64,000 nucleotides of DNA, taken from positions 236,342 to 300,341 of the forward strand of contig QANU01075037.1 in assembly GCA_003254905.1 (NCBI GenBank). The letters are read 5' to 3'. Under the pieces are notes generated by a model. It saw only the letters and a list, made by a program, of their open reading frames with translations, made no database searches and was not told the DNA's origin. Positions 11,197 through 23,203 of this stretch are shown here, in pieces. The stretch is from Nissolia schottii (taxonomy: Eukaryota; Streptophyta; Magnoliopsida; Fabales; Fabaceae). Position 1 is the first letter of the stretch; each line of letters begins with the position of its first letter. A program made the translations under genes and the position numbers.

Positions 11197-13180
11197 CAGC
11201 ACGTGTTGCTGTTGAAAATAGATGCCGCCAAGAGGCAATTGAATGCTTTTATATCGTAATACACAGCACACGCCTGTGTTCTTTCGGCTTGAAGGGAGGG
11301 AATATTTAGAAATGAGGTCAACAAGAATTGAATAGTAAATCATGGTTGTAGAAGGCGTGACATCTCAAAAGCTTAAACTGTTAGGAAGAGGCAATTTAAT
11401 GATTTATATCTTAACAGTTGTAAGTCTAGGATTTGTCTTGGTTTATATCCTCACTCAGTTTGTGTGTTTCGGCTCATCTTTGATCTGCATCTTCTCATCT
11501 TTGTAATGTCCTTATTTTCGTGCCTTGCTGGAAAAATTGTTCACTTTTGTCTCTTCTGGCTAAGAAAACTTGATTAGTTCTACTGTCTGATCTCTGATCT
11601 CTCACTTGGTTCTCTTTTCATTTCGTGGATTTCCACAAGTAGTTGAATGTTAACTGTTGTTATTTTTGATGGAGTACGATATTGGAATTGTATGCTATGA
11701 TGTTGTGTAAGTTGGTTGTTTGTGTGAGCCACTGCAGAGGTATGGCTCACAGAGAGAGGCTGTCATTTCTGGTACGCAGAGAGATTGGCAGCCTTGTTGC
11801 ATTGTTAGAGGTACCTGGTTTGCTTTTTGATTTCATTTTGGTTAATTGAGTATATTTTTAGAAATAATAACTGAATAACTGAATGTTATTATTTTGAAAC
11901 AATTAAAGAAGAATTCAATTTTAATTGCTTGTTTGTGATAGGATGTAATGGCTTTTATTTGATCCATCCATGTAAGGTATCTTGCCTAGTGCCGTAGAGC
12001 CCACATTCTTGTGGTTGTTACTTCACCCGATGAAACGGAAGGACTCGAGCCATAAGATGGATAAAAAACTCACCCTACTATTTTAGTTTAAAATATTCAT
12101 TAAGTAAACTTAGCATCAATCAAGTTTGTCTCTATGATATGAAAATGGCAATCATAGTCTCTGAAGTTGTTAACGGTCGATCAAGCTAATCCTTCAACAT
12201 AAATCAAATTAGTCTCTCTCAGAGATTGACTTAACCTACTTTTGATAACCTCAAAGACTAATATTTTCATAATCTGAGATCGAACTTAGTTGACATTACT
12301 TCTTATTCGTCAAACACCCTAGTTTTCCTAGTTTCTTATGCATAAAATTCCCTTTTTAGTTTGGTAATTAGATAAAACTCACTCTTTTAAGAGGATAGTG
12401 TTTTCTTAATCCTCCCAAAGTTATATCTCTCTCTCTCTCACAAAAATGTCTTAGTTAAAAAAATTAAGATTATTTATAGAATTCGTTTATCTAAAGAGAA
12501 ATGATTTGTGACAAATCCTTCTAAATATGCTCCTAATTATTAAGTAAAGTAAGAATCAATTACTTTTTAAGATCTTAAAATATTAATTTGATTGCGTTTA
12601 CTTTTTAATTTCATTTAATAATTATAAGGATATATCATTTCTTAATATGAGGAAGTGTGGGAGAAACTAGCTGGCTAGTGACGAATTAGTACACCTTTAA
12701 ATGCATCTACTAGCTTCGCCATTCCTACCAGATTTGGATTTCATATATGGATGGCACGACATAAATTCATCAGTTTTTCTTTCTTTGAACTATCGTGTCA
12801 AATTTTTTTCCTTGCCATTTTTTCTTGCATATGTTGTATTTAGGAATGAGATAGTTATCTTTCTTTGATTTGTGTTAATGATGATTAAAAATGCATAGTT
12901 GAAGGCCAGCTAATAAAGTTACATTTGAATCAGTTGATGTGATGATTAACGTTTAAAGCAGGAAAGCTAAGTCTGGGGGAGGGTACATTACCCTTAGGCA
13001 GTGTGCACGAGGCTTTTGGGCTGTGTGGGCTGGTGGCAGCAATGCTGCATAAACAATATTTTTGACAATTATAAGTGGACAAGATATTAAATATAATAAC
13101 AAGATAAAATTATTATAAAATACAATAATTATGTTGGCTCATATGTAATTAAAAAAAATTATTCTCTTTGTATTACCTCA
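11197..13180. other. 3' flank and intergenic DNA
   Basis: The first few hundred bases should hold the 3' UTR of the PsbP-domain gene. The rest is non-coding apart from a MITE-like inverted repeat listed separately at 12121-12288. Confidence 0.45.
12121..12288. mobile_element. MITE-like inverted repeat
   Basis: The arm 'TGATATGAAAATGG...TAGTCTCTGAAGTTGTTAA' (12121-12172) is inverted relative to 12241-12288, whose complement reads 'GATTATGAAAATATTAGTC' then 'TTTGAGGTTATC'. The arms are imperfect and I did not find a target duplication. Confidence 0.45.
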
Positions 13181-14200
13181 CATGCTCTCTCTCTCTCTCT
13201 CTTCCTCTTCCTCTTCCTCTTCCTCTCACCTTTTCTTTCTCTTTCTCTTATTCCATGTCTGGGAAGCAAAAATAAAAGCAAGAATGAACCAGATCAGAGA
13301 AACAAAAATGAAAACATTAATGGACCCTTGCTCCTTACTTGTTCAAAGCTCTTCATCACCTCCTCTTGGATGAACGAACTCGTTCTTTGTTTGTTTGCGA
13401 TTTTGCATCCTTTAAAGTTCCTACAACTTCTTCTTTGTTACTTGTACTTGTTTCATTTTAATGTTTTAAGATGTTGGTTTCTTCATTTTAGTGTATTAGT
13501 TTTTCTGTTTTAAGCTATTGGATTCTTCATTTTAAGATACTGATCTATTTTAGCATGATGGTTTACTGGTACTAGTTTCTTGTTATTTGTTTATCTCTAT
13601 TTTAGCGTGTTAATTTCTCTGTTTTAAGATGTTGATTTCTTTTGTTATTAGAAACACAATTTAGATTTTTAATTCACAAAGAGAAACCAATATGACTTCG
13701 CTTAATTTAACAAGTTAAACTTGTGTTAATTTAATTCTACTCCACCAATATACAGATTTTTTGTGTGAAGGACAAAAAGCAAACCAAGACTACTGGAAAG
13801 GAAACCAACGCACTGAAATAAAGGAACGTAACAACTTGAATGAATTACTCACATGATTTAACTCTGTTTTAAAAAAGAAACCAACATTTTTTTAAGAGAA
13901 ATCAACATGTTCGAGAAAAGAAACTAACATGACTGATAAAAAAAACTATGACGGCTCTTGTTAATTAAATAAGAAACCACCAAGACTAAAAAAAACTAAC
14001 ACGACTCTTATTAATTTACAAGATGTTGGTATCTTTGTTTATTTATCACTTCCTTATCCCTATCTCACTCATACTGATTTATTTTTATTATTTGTCATAA
14101 TTTTAGCGTGTTGATTTCTCAATGTTAAGTTGTTGGTTTGTCGATTTATAGAGGTTTGATTGTTTTTTATTTTGTTGGTTTTATGTATTTTTAAATGTTA
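13181..14200. repeat. CT-rich tract and inverted minisatellite-like repeats
   Basis: A (CT)n/(TTCCTC)n tract at 13184-13250 is followed by irregular repeats of 'TTTTAAGATGTTGGTTTCTT' (about 13440-13650). A stretch of the opposite sense follows ('AAGAAACCAACAT', 13790-13990), then the first sense again (14020-14160). No real gene is supported. Confidence 0.5.
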
Positions 14201-14510
14201 GAAAAAAGTAAAAAGTATTTTGAGTACGAGTGGATGATTGTACGCGCATGTAAAAAGAGTGTGAATTGAAGAGAAAGATTAGAACATTTTCATTTTTTTA
14301 ATTGTTGATAGGCTCCACATAATTTATTATCCATGTATAGTTGTCCGTTTTTGTTGTTCACGTAACCTAGCTCAGGTTGGCGGTGGGGGAGATGCGATAT
14401 CCCCTTTTTGTGCTTAGGAAGGTCGGTAGATGTATGAAAACCGAACATTTTTGGAATTTTCTTGAGTTCCTGAAACAAAAAATTGATGTAGTATATATTC
14501 ATGGGAGATC

Positions 14511-14527
14511 AAAGGATGAAACAGAAG
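14511..14527. repeat. SINE target site duplication, left copy
   Basis: The 17-mer AAAGGATGAAACAGAAG is repeated exactly at 14711-14727. The first few A residues of the right copy could belong to the SINE tail. Confidence 0.85.
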
Positions 14528-14710
14528 ACCAATGGGGTTGGTCCAAGTGGTAAGCGGCTTGGTATCGCTTAAGCAAGGTCTCGAGTTCGAGACCTTGTGT
14601 ACGCAGTTATCCCCGTTGGGAGACTCACCCGCCATAATCAGGTGCGCGACCCAAGTCGACCCGGATTAGTCAAGGTTAAGCCTTGGATACCGGACAAACA
14701 ATCTAAAAAA
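14528..14710 (+). mobile_element. tRNA-derived SINE with perfect TSD
   Basis: A 183-bp element with an A-box-like TGGTCCAAGTGG (14539-14550) and a B box GAGTTCGAGACC (14583-14594), the internal pol III promoter order of tRNA-derived SINEs. The 3' end is 'CCGGACAAACAATCT' plus an A tail. It is flanked by identical 17-bp direct repeats, so the insertion looks recent. A shorter member of the same family lies at 58431-58559 on the other strand. It is not a functional tRNA gene: no cloverleaf 3' half follows the B box. Confidence 0.92.
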
Positions 14711-14929
14711 AAAGGATGAAACAGAAGGGGTGTTTTTCTTTTTTTGGTCAAGCAAGGGACGTTGATGTGCTAGTTTTTAATTACTTTGGGCTTGTACACG
14801 AAGCCAAATAATAAATATAGACCATTATGATTTAAAAATGTTTGGGTTAAGTGTGAGGCAGTGGGCTGTCTCAATAAAAATAAAGCTTGTTATACGTTGG
14901 ATTGGCCCAAAAAAAAAAGATATTTAATT

Positions 14930-15014
14930 TTTCTTTTGGTGCAATGGTAATGAGAGTAAGATTTGAACTCTAGAACTCGCGTGCTATTCAACCTTTCACC
15001 ACTTGATCAATGGG
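14930..15014 (-). mobile_element. Degenerate tRNA-derived SINE-like fragment
   Basis: On the minus strand TTGATCAAGTGG (15010-14999) resembles an A box and GAGTTCAAATCTT (14973-14961) a B box, about 26 bases apart, followed by 'CATTACCATTGCACC' and an A-rich stretch. It belongs to a different family from the SINE at 14528. No target duplication was found; a MITE abuts its head. Confidence 0.45.
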
Positions 15015-15020
15015 GTTCAA

Positions 15021-15177
15021 GATCCTCTTCTTTTCAAAATGAGAAGGAGAATGTTATGTTTTTAATCTCACTGTTCATTTAAATGGAGAGATTATATCAA
15101 CATGACATCATCATGTAAATGAATTGTGAGATGAGAAACATAACTCTCTTCTTTTCATTTTGAAAAGAAGAGTATCC
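15021..15177. mobile_element. Hairpin MITE, about 157 bp
   Basis: 'GATCCTCTTCTTTTCAAAA' at the left end is matched by the complement of the right end ('GGATACTCTTCTTTTCAAAA'). Homology continues inward through 'TTATGTTT' to 'CATCTCAC' or 'AATCTCAC', so each arm is about 50 bp. A 3-bp CAA on each side could be the target duplication but is too short to be sure. The superfamily is not determined. Confidence 0.7.
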
Positions 15178-15383
15178 AAATTCCATTAATATTATCAATA
15201 AAGTTTGAACCTAGACGTCATGATTGTGTGTGTGCGAGTGCGTGTGTGTATATATAGTAAATAAAGCTTAATCTATTACACATATAAAGGGGATTTCCTC
15301 CAGATTCATTTTTCCACGAATAACCTTGATACTTACTAAATAATTATGACGATTTTTTTTCAAACGAGTTCAAATTTTAAATA

Positions 15384-15606
15384 ACAAAATGCTACATGTA
15401 CACCCAATTTTATACACTCATACATACACCATTAATAATGCACAAACTTTATTCTCATGAGTGCACAAACATTACAAACTTATAGATGATATTCTCAATT
15501 ATACTTAATTAAGTGCACAAACATTACAGACATTAAAACACAAACTTTATGTATATAAATATAGGATATATGTATGGTATATATTTTTTGGTGTACGTAT
15601 AGCAGG
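15384..15606. mobile_element. TIR MITE with GTACACC ends
   Basis: The left end 'GCTACATGTACACCCAATTT' and the complement of the right end 'GCTATACGTACACCAAAAAA' are inverted copies. The interior holds several 'GCACAAACATTACA' and 'CACAAACTTTA' words, the same words that form the large arrays at 16960-17430 and 18960-19420. Confidence 0.6.
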
Positions 15607-15989
15607 ACTCTTTAAATAATTAATTCTAATTTCTACAACTCAATGAGTTCATACAAAAAATGTTGTTTGGCAGAGAGAGAGAATGCTTGTTAAGCTCGCT
15701 AGCATATCCTATTCATATACTAATAGGCAAGTAATCCAAGCAAACTAGATGTTGATGTGTCAATCTAATAGAGTTTGTTTTCCCACCAAAACTCTATTAA
15801 CGGATTAGATTAATTCTTGAAAATTCAATGGATGAGATTAAACCAGACCAAAAGAGAATCGATTCATACTTTAGTCAAATTTTATTAAAGAAAATGAGAT
15901 TTTCTATAAGAAATTTTTTGGATAGGTGCATGATTCAACTTCCTATTAATTAATTTTCCAATTCTCCAAATTGTGGTGTGAGGACCATG

Positions 15990-16145
15990 GAGTTAATCCA
16001 TTAGTGCAGTGGTAGTATTAGTATTCGAGTCAACGATGAGCTCCGTTTTGTAGGGGAGAATCGATGTGTCAATTAGTAATTGCTTTAGTGAGTCACATGC
16101 AGGGTCTTTAGACGTTACACTTAGTTAGATAACTTATTTTCAGTT
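15990..16145. repeat. Dispersed repeat shared with the LTR element at 32478-35541
   Basis: 'GTGGTAGTATTAGTATTCGAGTCA' type sequence through 'GTCAATTAGTAATTGCTTTAG' and 'GTCACATGCAGGGTCTTTAGAC' is clearly related to about 34780-34935. The family is unknown; it may be a fragment of a relative of that LTR element. Confidence 0.6.
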
Positions 16146-16558
16146 ATGCATGTATAGATGGTCTTCATATTTTCAGTTGTAATAAGAAGTAGTTAAAATA
16201 CACTTAATACAATTATACTATTTTGCATGAACAATAGTTTCAGTCACAATAGAGCTTCCGTAGGAACAATGTCCCCACATGCAGTCACTCTCAAGTTTGG
16301 GGTGTGACAGAAGTAAGAATAAATGAATAGGGAAAATGGAAAAGAAAAATACTTAAAAAGAAATAAATGATTTGTTTTTTTTTTTGTACTTCAAAAATTA
16401 CATTGGTCACAATGAGGTTTGAACTTAGGATCAATCCTAATCGTTTAAATATATGATTTGTTGATAAAGAAACAATGAGAGGGAAATAAAATTCTTTATC
16501 CTAAAATAAAGAGAACGAATGTAGGCATGAATAGAAATGACATTCTATCTATAGTAAT

Positions 16559-17828
16559 ACTAGGTGTACAATTGAAAAACGTCCAACATACAGTCAATGT
16601 ATAGCTTGGTACGACATACACAAAGACAAACACGAAAACAAACATTTCAAAATAGAGGCACAAACTTTACAAAACCGAAACTCAACCATTCTTGAATACA
16701 GAAATAAAATCAAATGAGACTCTCACCCAATTAAATAGCACAAAAGTATCTTTTACAATCTCTCTCCTACTCCCCACTCACACACTAAACCGTGTGCACT
16801 AACCCTCTCTTAGAAAAAAAACATTTCAAAACAGGAACACAAACTTTACATAACCAAAACACAAACAATATCAAATACAGAAACAAAATAAAATGGGACT
16901 TACATCCAATTACATAGCAAAAGGTAACAACTACACACTCTCTCTCTTACTCTTAGACACAATCTTTTCAGGAACCAAAAACAAACTTTGGTACTAACAA
17001 ACATAAATTTTATAGCAACTAGAAACCAACTTTGGTACTCCTTGACACAAACTTTATAGGAACCAGAAACAAACTTTGGTACACACAAACACAAACTTTT
17101 AAATAAGCAGAAATAAACTTTGGTACTCATAGACACAAACTTTACAATAACCAAAAACAAACTTTAGTGCTCACAAAGACAAACTTTTGAACAAGCAGGT
17201 ATAAACTTTGGTATTCACAGACACAAACTTTACAGCAACCAGAAAGTAACTTTGGTACTCACAGACACAAACTTTACAACAACTAGAAATAAACTTTGGT
17301 ACTCATAGACACAAACTTTTGAACAAGCAGGAACAAACTTTGGTATTCATAGACACAAACTTTATAGAACCAAAACAACCTTTTGTGCAAGCAAAAACAA
17401 ACTTTGGAACTCAGAGACACAAACTTTTGAATAAGAAGATCCATAACGTCTTCCGAAAAAGAAAACGAAAATGAAACAAAAAAGATGATGGAAACTAAGA
17501 GGAAAAAGGAAACGCAAAAGAAGTATAAGAAGGAGGAGGAGGAGGTGGAACTGGAGGTTGGAGATGGAAAAAGGAAAAAAGAAATGCTATGTTTAGAGGA
17601 TACATATGGAAGAAAGATGAAAACATAGGTTATAAATGAAAAAAGAGAGAGAAAATAAAGGGTGAGTGAGGAAAAAGAAGAAGAAGAAAGAAAGAATAAT
17701 GCATAGAGAAAATGAAAAAGAAGAAAAAACGAAGAAGGCGTGACAGAGACTGAGAAAGAAGAGAGAGAAAATGGAGGTTAAATGTAATTAGATAGCGTTA
17801 GATGTTTTTTAGTTGTACACAAAATATT
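16559..17828. mobile_element. Possible large TIR element with minisatellite interior
   Basis: The left end 'TAATACTAGGTGTACAATTG' plus 'AAAAACGTCCAAC' is inverted at the right end, whose complement reads 'AATATTTTGTGTACAACTA' plus 'AAAAACATCTAAC'. The interior holds two related A-rich segments at 16630-16760 and 16810-16930, a minisatellite and a purine-rich tract, with no coding region. The second copy of the 2-kb duplication has the right terminus (about 19650-19672) but no matching left one. Confidence 0.55.
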
Positions 17829-18868
17829 ATTGCTTCTATCTCCATGGTAGAAGCAATCCTAGAGTGAAACCACACATTCAAATTTGTAAATATATTGGGA
17901 GAAATTATAGATTAAAATAATAATATATTTGTACTATTTGATATTCACTTTGTTTCGTTTTACTTGTTCATTTTTTATTTTTTAGAGCTTTGAAATATCT
18001 ACTCATTCATAATGTTTAGATGTAATTATTTCTTTTTTTTCCCCCCTTTTATACCCCTAATTGTAGTAGAACATTTATTAGTATAGTGGATGTAAAGAGA
18101 GTTATAATTGTATTGAAAATAGAAGTTTATTTTTTTAATATAGGGATAATTTTGTCAATTCATACTATTTTATGCATTTACCAAGATTTTTTTTTACTTT
18201 GATATATGTAGTGTTTGATTTTAGATAGTTAAAACGAAATATAGGGAATATTAATTTAAATTATATATATATATAACAACTTTAATAATAATCAATTAAA
18301 TCAAATGCACAAAATTTTATTTCTTGATAATACATGCAATCAATCTATTACATTAAAACATCAAATCCAGAAACACAATTACATAAAGAAGACACTCACA
18401 ATTTTCAGTGGGAATTCGAAGATTTGTGGAATGAATACAACATATTTCTTTATTTATATTTTATTAAAATAATAAAGAGACTTTTTATCCCTATAACTTA
18501 AACTACGGTCCTTTTATTTTATCGAGTAAACAAAAGCAATCCCTAGAATGTGATTTCAACCATCATATGACATATTTCAAGTTTGAAAGGCCTGTCTTAT
18601 ATTTATAAAATTAAGGAGATAAGGAGATTAGTCAAAATAAATTTTTAAGAGGCATTAAATATTCCATTAATAATATTTTTTTTCATAAAGAAGTTTTTTC
18701 TACGGACTTAAAGAAAAGAATATTGAGTATTTTTTAAATTTAATGGAAGATACTAAATAGTTTAATTATTGTTTATTTAAAATTTACTATAATTTGGTTC
18801 TTGAACTATGACCAAGGGCACTCTTTTACTGCATAAAAATTGAAAGCAAATACAATAAAAAGAAGAAG
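16880..18868. repeat. Tandem segmental duplication, copy A (about 2 kb)
   Basis: Corresponding words in copy B are offset by 2002 bp at the start ('GAAACAAAATAAAATG' at 16880 and 18882) and 1965 bp at the end ('ATGACCAAGGGCACTC' at 18808 and 20773). The order is conserved throughout: minisatellite, 'CCATAACGTCTT', AG-rich tract, TIR-like 'GACGTTTTTTAGTT' or variant, AT-rich part, 'AAAGAAGACACT', and the WIP-flank segment. There are many substitutions, so it is not recent. Confidence 0.85.
16960..17430. repeat. Minisatellite, 'ACAAACTTTGGTACTCACAG' type, first array
   Basis: About ten irregular tandem units of roughly 40-50 bp, each with 'AAACTTTGGTACTCA' and 'GACACAAACTTT' separated by variable 'ACAACAACCAGAA' or 'GAACAAGCAGGAA'. 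Open frames on the minus strand are repeat by-products. Confidence 0.85.
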
Positions 18869-20850
18869 AAATTTTTTTAAAGAAACAAAATAAAATGAGA
18901 CTCACATCTAATTAAATAGCAAAAGGTAATGACCACACACTCCATTTCCGACTCTCAACCACAAATTTTACAGGATTTAAAAATAAACTTTGGTATTTAT
19001 AAACACAAACTTTATAGCAATTAGAAACAAACTTTGGTACTCCCAGATACAAATTTTATAAGAATCAGAAATAAACTTTGGTACTCATACAGACAAACTT
19101 TACAGCAGCTAAAAATAAATTTTGGTACTCACAGACAAACTTTTGAACAAGCAAGAACAAACTTTGGTATTCATAGACACAAACTTTACAACAATCAGAA
19201 ACAAACGTTGATACTCATAGACACAAACTTTACAACAACCAGAAACAATTTTTGATACTCACAGATACAAACTTTCAAACAAGTATGAACAAACTTTGGT
19301 ATTTACAGACACAAACTTTATAGCTACCAGGAAAAAACTTTGGTACTCACAAACACAAACTTTTGAACAAACAGAAACAAACTTTAAAACACAGAGACAC
19401 ACACTTTTGAACAATAAAATCCATAACGTCTTGCAAAGAAGAAAACGAAAGCAAAACAAAGAAGATGATTGAAACGAAGAAGAAAAAGGAAGCAGAAAAG
19501 AAGTAGAAGGAGGAGGACGAGGAACTAGAGGTTGGAGATGGGAAAAGGAAATGCTATATATATTTAGGATTTACATATGGAAGAAAGATGGAAATGGAGG
19601 TTAAAAAGGAAGAAGGAGAAGAAGAAAATGAAGGTTACATGTAATTGGATGCAGTTAGACGTTTTTTAGTTTTGCACAGTAATAATCTATCTTGATGTAG
19701 AAGCAATCCTAAAGTGAAACCACACATTTAAATTTGTAAATATATTGTGTGAAATAACATATTGGTTTCTCCTTCGGTACCCATCCAATTTGTATAGGTA
19801 TTGATACCTTGCTCACGTTTCATTAAATGGTTGGTTAATAAATTTAATTTTTTGTTAAAATAAAAATAAAAATAACTTGTAATGCACTTAACAAGTAGCA
19901 ATTTAGGTTAGGGTATCGATACCCCATATTATGAGCAAGGTACCGGAACAATCCCCTAGTATATTAGATTAAAATGATAATATATTTGTACTATTTGTTA
20001 ATCACTCCTTTCCGTTTTAATTGTCTATTTTCTATTTTTAGCAATTCGAAATATCTCCATTTATAATATTTAAGCATAATTATTTCTTTTTTTTCATTTA
20101 TACCCCTAGTTGTAGTAGAACATTTTTTTTAGTATAGTGGATGTAATTAAAGAGAATAATAATTGTATTGTAAATAAAAATTTATTTTTTATATAAAAAT
20201 AATTTTTTCAATTGATACTATTTCATACATTTACCAAGATTTTTTTTACCTTAACATACGTAGTGTTTGATATTAGACAGTTAAAAAAAATATTCATTTA
20301 AATAATATATAGATATAACAACATTAATAATAATCAATTAAATTAAATGTACAAAATGTTATTTCTTGATAATACCTGCAATCGATCAATTAAAACACCA
20401 AATCCATAAATACAATGACACAAAGAAGACACTGTCACAATTTTGAGCGGAAATTCGACAACCTGTGGAATGAACATGAAATATTTCTTTCTTTATGTTT
20501 CACTAAGATAATAAAAGAGACTTTTTTATTTCTGTAACTTAAATTAGGATCCTTCCGTTCCATTTCACTGAGTGAGCAAAAGCAATCACTAAATTCTTAG
20601 TTCAACCGCCACATGATCTATTCCAAGTCTGAAAGAACTGTTTTATATATGTAGAATTAAGGAGACAAGGAGATTACTCAAAATCAAGTTTTAAGTGGTA
20701 TTAAATATTCTGTTAATAATAGTTTAATTATTGTTCATTTAAAATTTACTAACTATATTTTGGTTCTTGGACTATGACCAAGGGCACTCTTCCACTAACC
20801 CGGCAGAAATTGAAGGCAAAAACAGTAAACAGAAGAAGAAGAAGAAGAAG
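18869..20850. repeat. Tandem segmental duplication, copy B
   Basis: Second copy of the 2-kb unit. Its right end ('GGTTCTTGGACTATGACC' to the GAAGAAG run at about 20845) lies about 130 bp from the stop codon of the WIP gene, probably within that gene's 3' UTR. Copy A therefore carries a duplicate of that short flank at 18790-18870. An extra block of about 200 bp near 19756-19960, absent from copy A, contains 'GGTACC' and 'GGGTATCGATACCC' words and looks inserted. Confidence 0.82.
18960..19420. repeat. Minisatellite, second array of the same family
   Basis: About ten tandem units related to those at 16960-17430, at the same relative position in copy B of the duplication. The arrays may have diverged in unit number since the duplication. 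Confidence 0.85.
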
Positions 20851-20979
20851 AAACCATTATACAATCTGTCACAAGCATACATATAACACATTTATATATG
20901 TATACGGCAAAGCAGTTGAGTTGAGAGAAATCACTCGCGCTAATTCCGCAATCTCTCTCTCTCTCTTTTTTTTTTATTC

Positions 20980-23082
20980 TTACATTGAGGAATCCCCATC
21001 ATGTTCAACTTCAGAGGCCCCGTCATCTTCCTCCCGCATGCAATCGATCCCAAAGGCGCCGTGGCCATGGCCAAACGCCTTGACGTGGTCCTTCAATGAC
21101 CTCTTGTGCTTGAAGTCGGACCCGCAGAGGCAGTACCAGATCCTCCCGCAGTTCTTCTCGTGCGTCCGCCAGTCGCCCTTCACCGCGAACGCCTTGCCGC
21201 ATTTCCTGCACATGTGGGGCTTCGCCCCGTGCTTCCTCTTGTAGTGCGTCTGGAGGGTCCTGAAGTCCTTCAGGGGCCTCGCCCTCGGGTGCTCTATGTT
21301 GTGTTTGCATCCCGCCGCGCAGCAGAAGCACGGCAGCCTCAGCATTGCCGTTGGCTGCGTTCCCTTCAGGGAGTCGGGGCCCTTTCTATATTGAGATCCG
21401 TGCCCCCACATGTGCATCTGAATTTAATTGAAGATTTTTATATCATGAGTCAGAGAAGTTTACACCAACAAAACCTAACATAATCAATGGAGGGCCGTAC
21501 ATTAATTTCAACGTTCAAACTACCCTAGAAGAAGAGTAGAACAAGTACAATTCCCCCCCCCCCCCACACATATATATATAGGCAAAAATCCAAGACAATT
21601 TATGAGGTACTAATGTTTCCCAGTCAAATAGTTATATTTCACGTTGTTAATTTCCACAATAAGATGACAAATTAGCGGCAGCTAGAAGTTCGTACAATCT
21701 GTACAACATTCAGATATTAAATATATATGTATATATATATATATATAAATTATTCTAAATTCTACTGATTAAATTACATCGTGGGGAAAAGGGGACTCTA
21801 GTCGCCCTTTATATATTCTCAACACACCTGAGGTTCCATTGATAATGATCTTCACAGACATGGTTCCGAATTTCTTTTAACAATGCACAGTACATTTTAC
21901 AACTGGAAAAAGTTCATGCTCTTGATCATAAACAGCTCATGCCTCTATAGACAGCTTTCAAACGGTGTCGAGAGATAATTTTTAAAATGATATTAGAGCC
22001 TTTATGATTAAGTAGTCTAGAATTCAATACTTGTTAACTCATTTTTAAATATTATCTGCAGTTCAGGCAAAAAGATTAAATTCTTGTGTGAGGAAGCATG
22101 TTAAGATATAAAATCATGATCATGAGCTTAAGTTTTTGGATCCTCAAAGAAGCGCTACTAATAATTATTTGTAGCTTGTTTTACTCTTCATTCACAATTT
22201 CGAGGGCAGCTTTTTTTTTTTTTCTCTCCAAAGGAAAACAAAACTATGAAAACAAAACTATTTGCAGATTGCAGGGTTAAAAGTTAAAACCGAGTGAATA
22301 GCTAGCTAGCTACAGCCACTTTCAGATATGAAAAGTACAAAGGCAACAAAATGATGAAACACATAATTAATTAACCTCTAGAAAAAGGAGAAAAGAAAAA
22401 AAAAATAATTATTCTTGTAAAAATTGGGGAGCTTCCACGAAGAAAAGAAGCTAATAAATGTGTTTTTTTTTTTTTAAAAGATGGAGTACGGCCCCGGCCA
22501 TACCTGGAGATTATTGTATCTGTTGAAAGTCTTGGAGCAGAGAGGACACGAGAACTGAGTAGGACCGATTAGGATCTGAGAAGGTGTGGGGATCCAGTAC
22601 TGCTGAGCCTTATGGTGGTGCTGCTGCTGCTGCGGCTGCTCAGAAATAATCACTTCCTCTTTACTATTCCTTGCCCCCAATATTTCATAATCAGTAGACA
22701 TGCTTGGAAGCCCTATGCGCAGTGCCACCGTCACATTAGTCCCATCGTCGTCGTCAACGTCAACGGGACTGATCTCGTCTTTGTCCCTTCTCTTGTCCTC
22801 TTCCTCCTCCTGTATCTCCGCCACGGCGCCCGCGCTGCCCCTCATGCTGTTTATGAGAGGGAGGGCCTCTCTGAGAGGAGGGGAAGGAGGGCGCCGCGCC
22901 GCGGATGAGGAGGAGGAGGATATGGTGTTTGATGTGTAAGGAAGGTAGGAGGATGAGAAGAGGGTGTCGTTGGATTGGTGATAATTAGGGGTGAAATTAG
23001 AAGAAGAGTAGTAGTGATGAGGGTTTAGGGGCATGAAGTTGAAGCTTCCTGCAGCGTACAAGTTGGACTGAGGGTCTCTCAT
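20980..23082 (-). CDS. WIP: WIP-family C2H2 zinc-finger transcription factor
   Basis: Exon 1 runs 23082-22504 and exon 2 21417-20980, joined across a 1086-bp GT-AG intron; the product has 338 residues. The N-terminal half is low in complexity (Ser, His, Asp/Glu runs) with a VALRIGLP motif (119-126). The signature tryptophan-isoleucine-proline is at 163-165 ([17 protein letters not shown]). The first finger uses C179, C182, H195 and H199, and the intron splits it after Q193, typical of this family. The remaining fingers (about 223-310) include [18 protein letters not shown] and [18 protein letters not shown]. The C terminus has [11 protein letters not shown] and an acidic tail ending DGDSSM, closest to the NTT/WIP2-WIP4-WIP5 side of the family rather than TT1; the exact paralog needs a tree. 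WIP proteins are nuclear regulators of tissue patterning, such as transmitting tract and root identity. The intron holds a 13-C run (21553-21565), an (AT)n tract and no gene. Confidence 0.95.
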
Positions 23083-23171
23083 GGTGTGAATGTTTAGACG
23101 GTTTGCTTCTTACTTAGGCCACGGCTGTTGTTAGAGCAATATATAAATACAGTATCCGCATGTGTGTCTAT

Positions 23172-23203
<32 letters not shown>

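Noticed and set aside
14539..14594. Functional tRNA gene
   Set aside because: A and B boxes are present but no acceptor or T-arm 3' half; TSD and A tail show a SINE.
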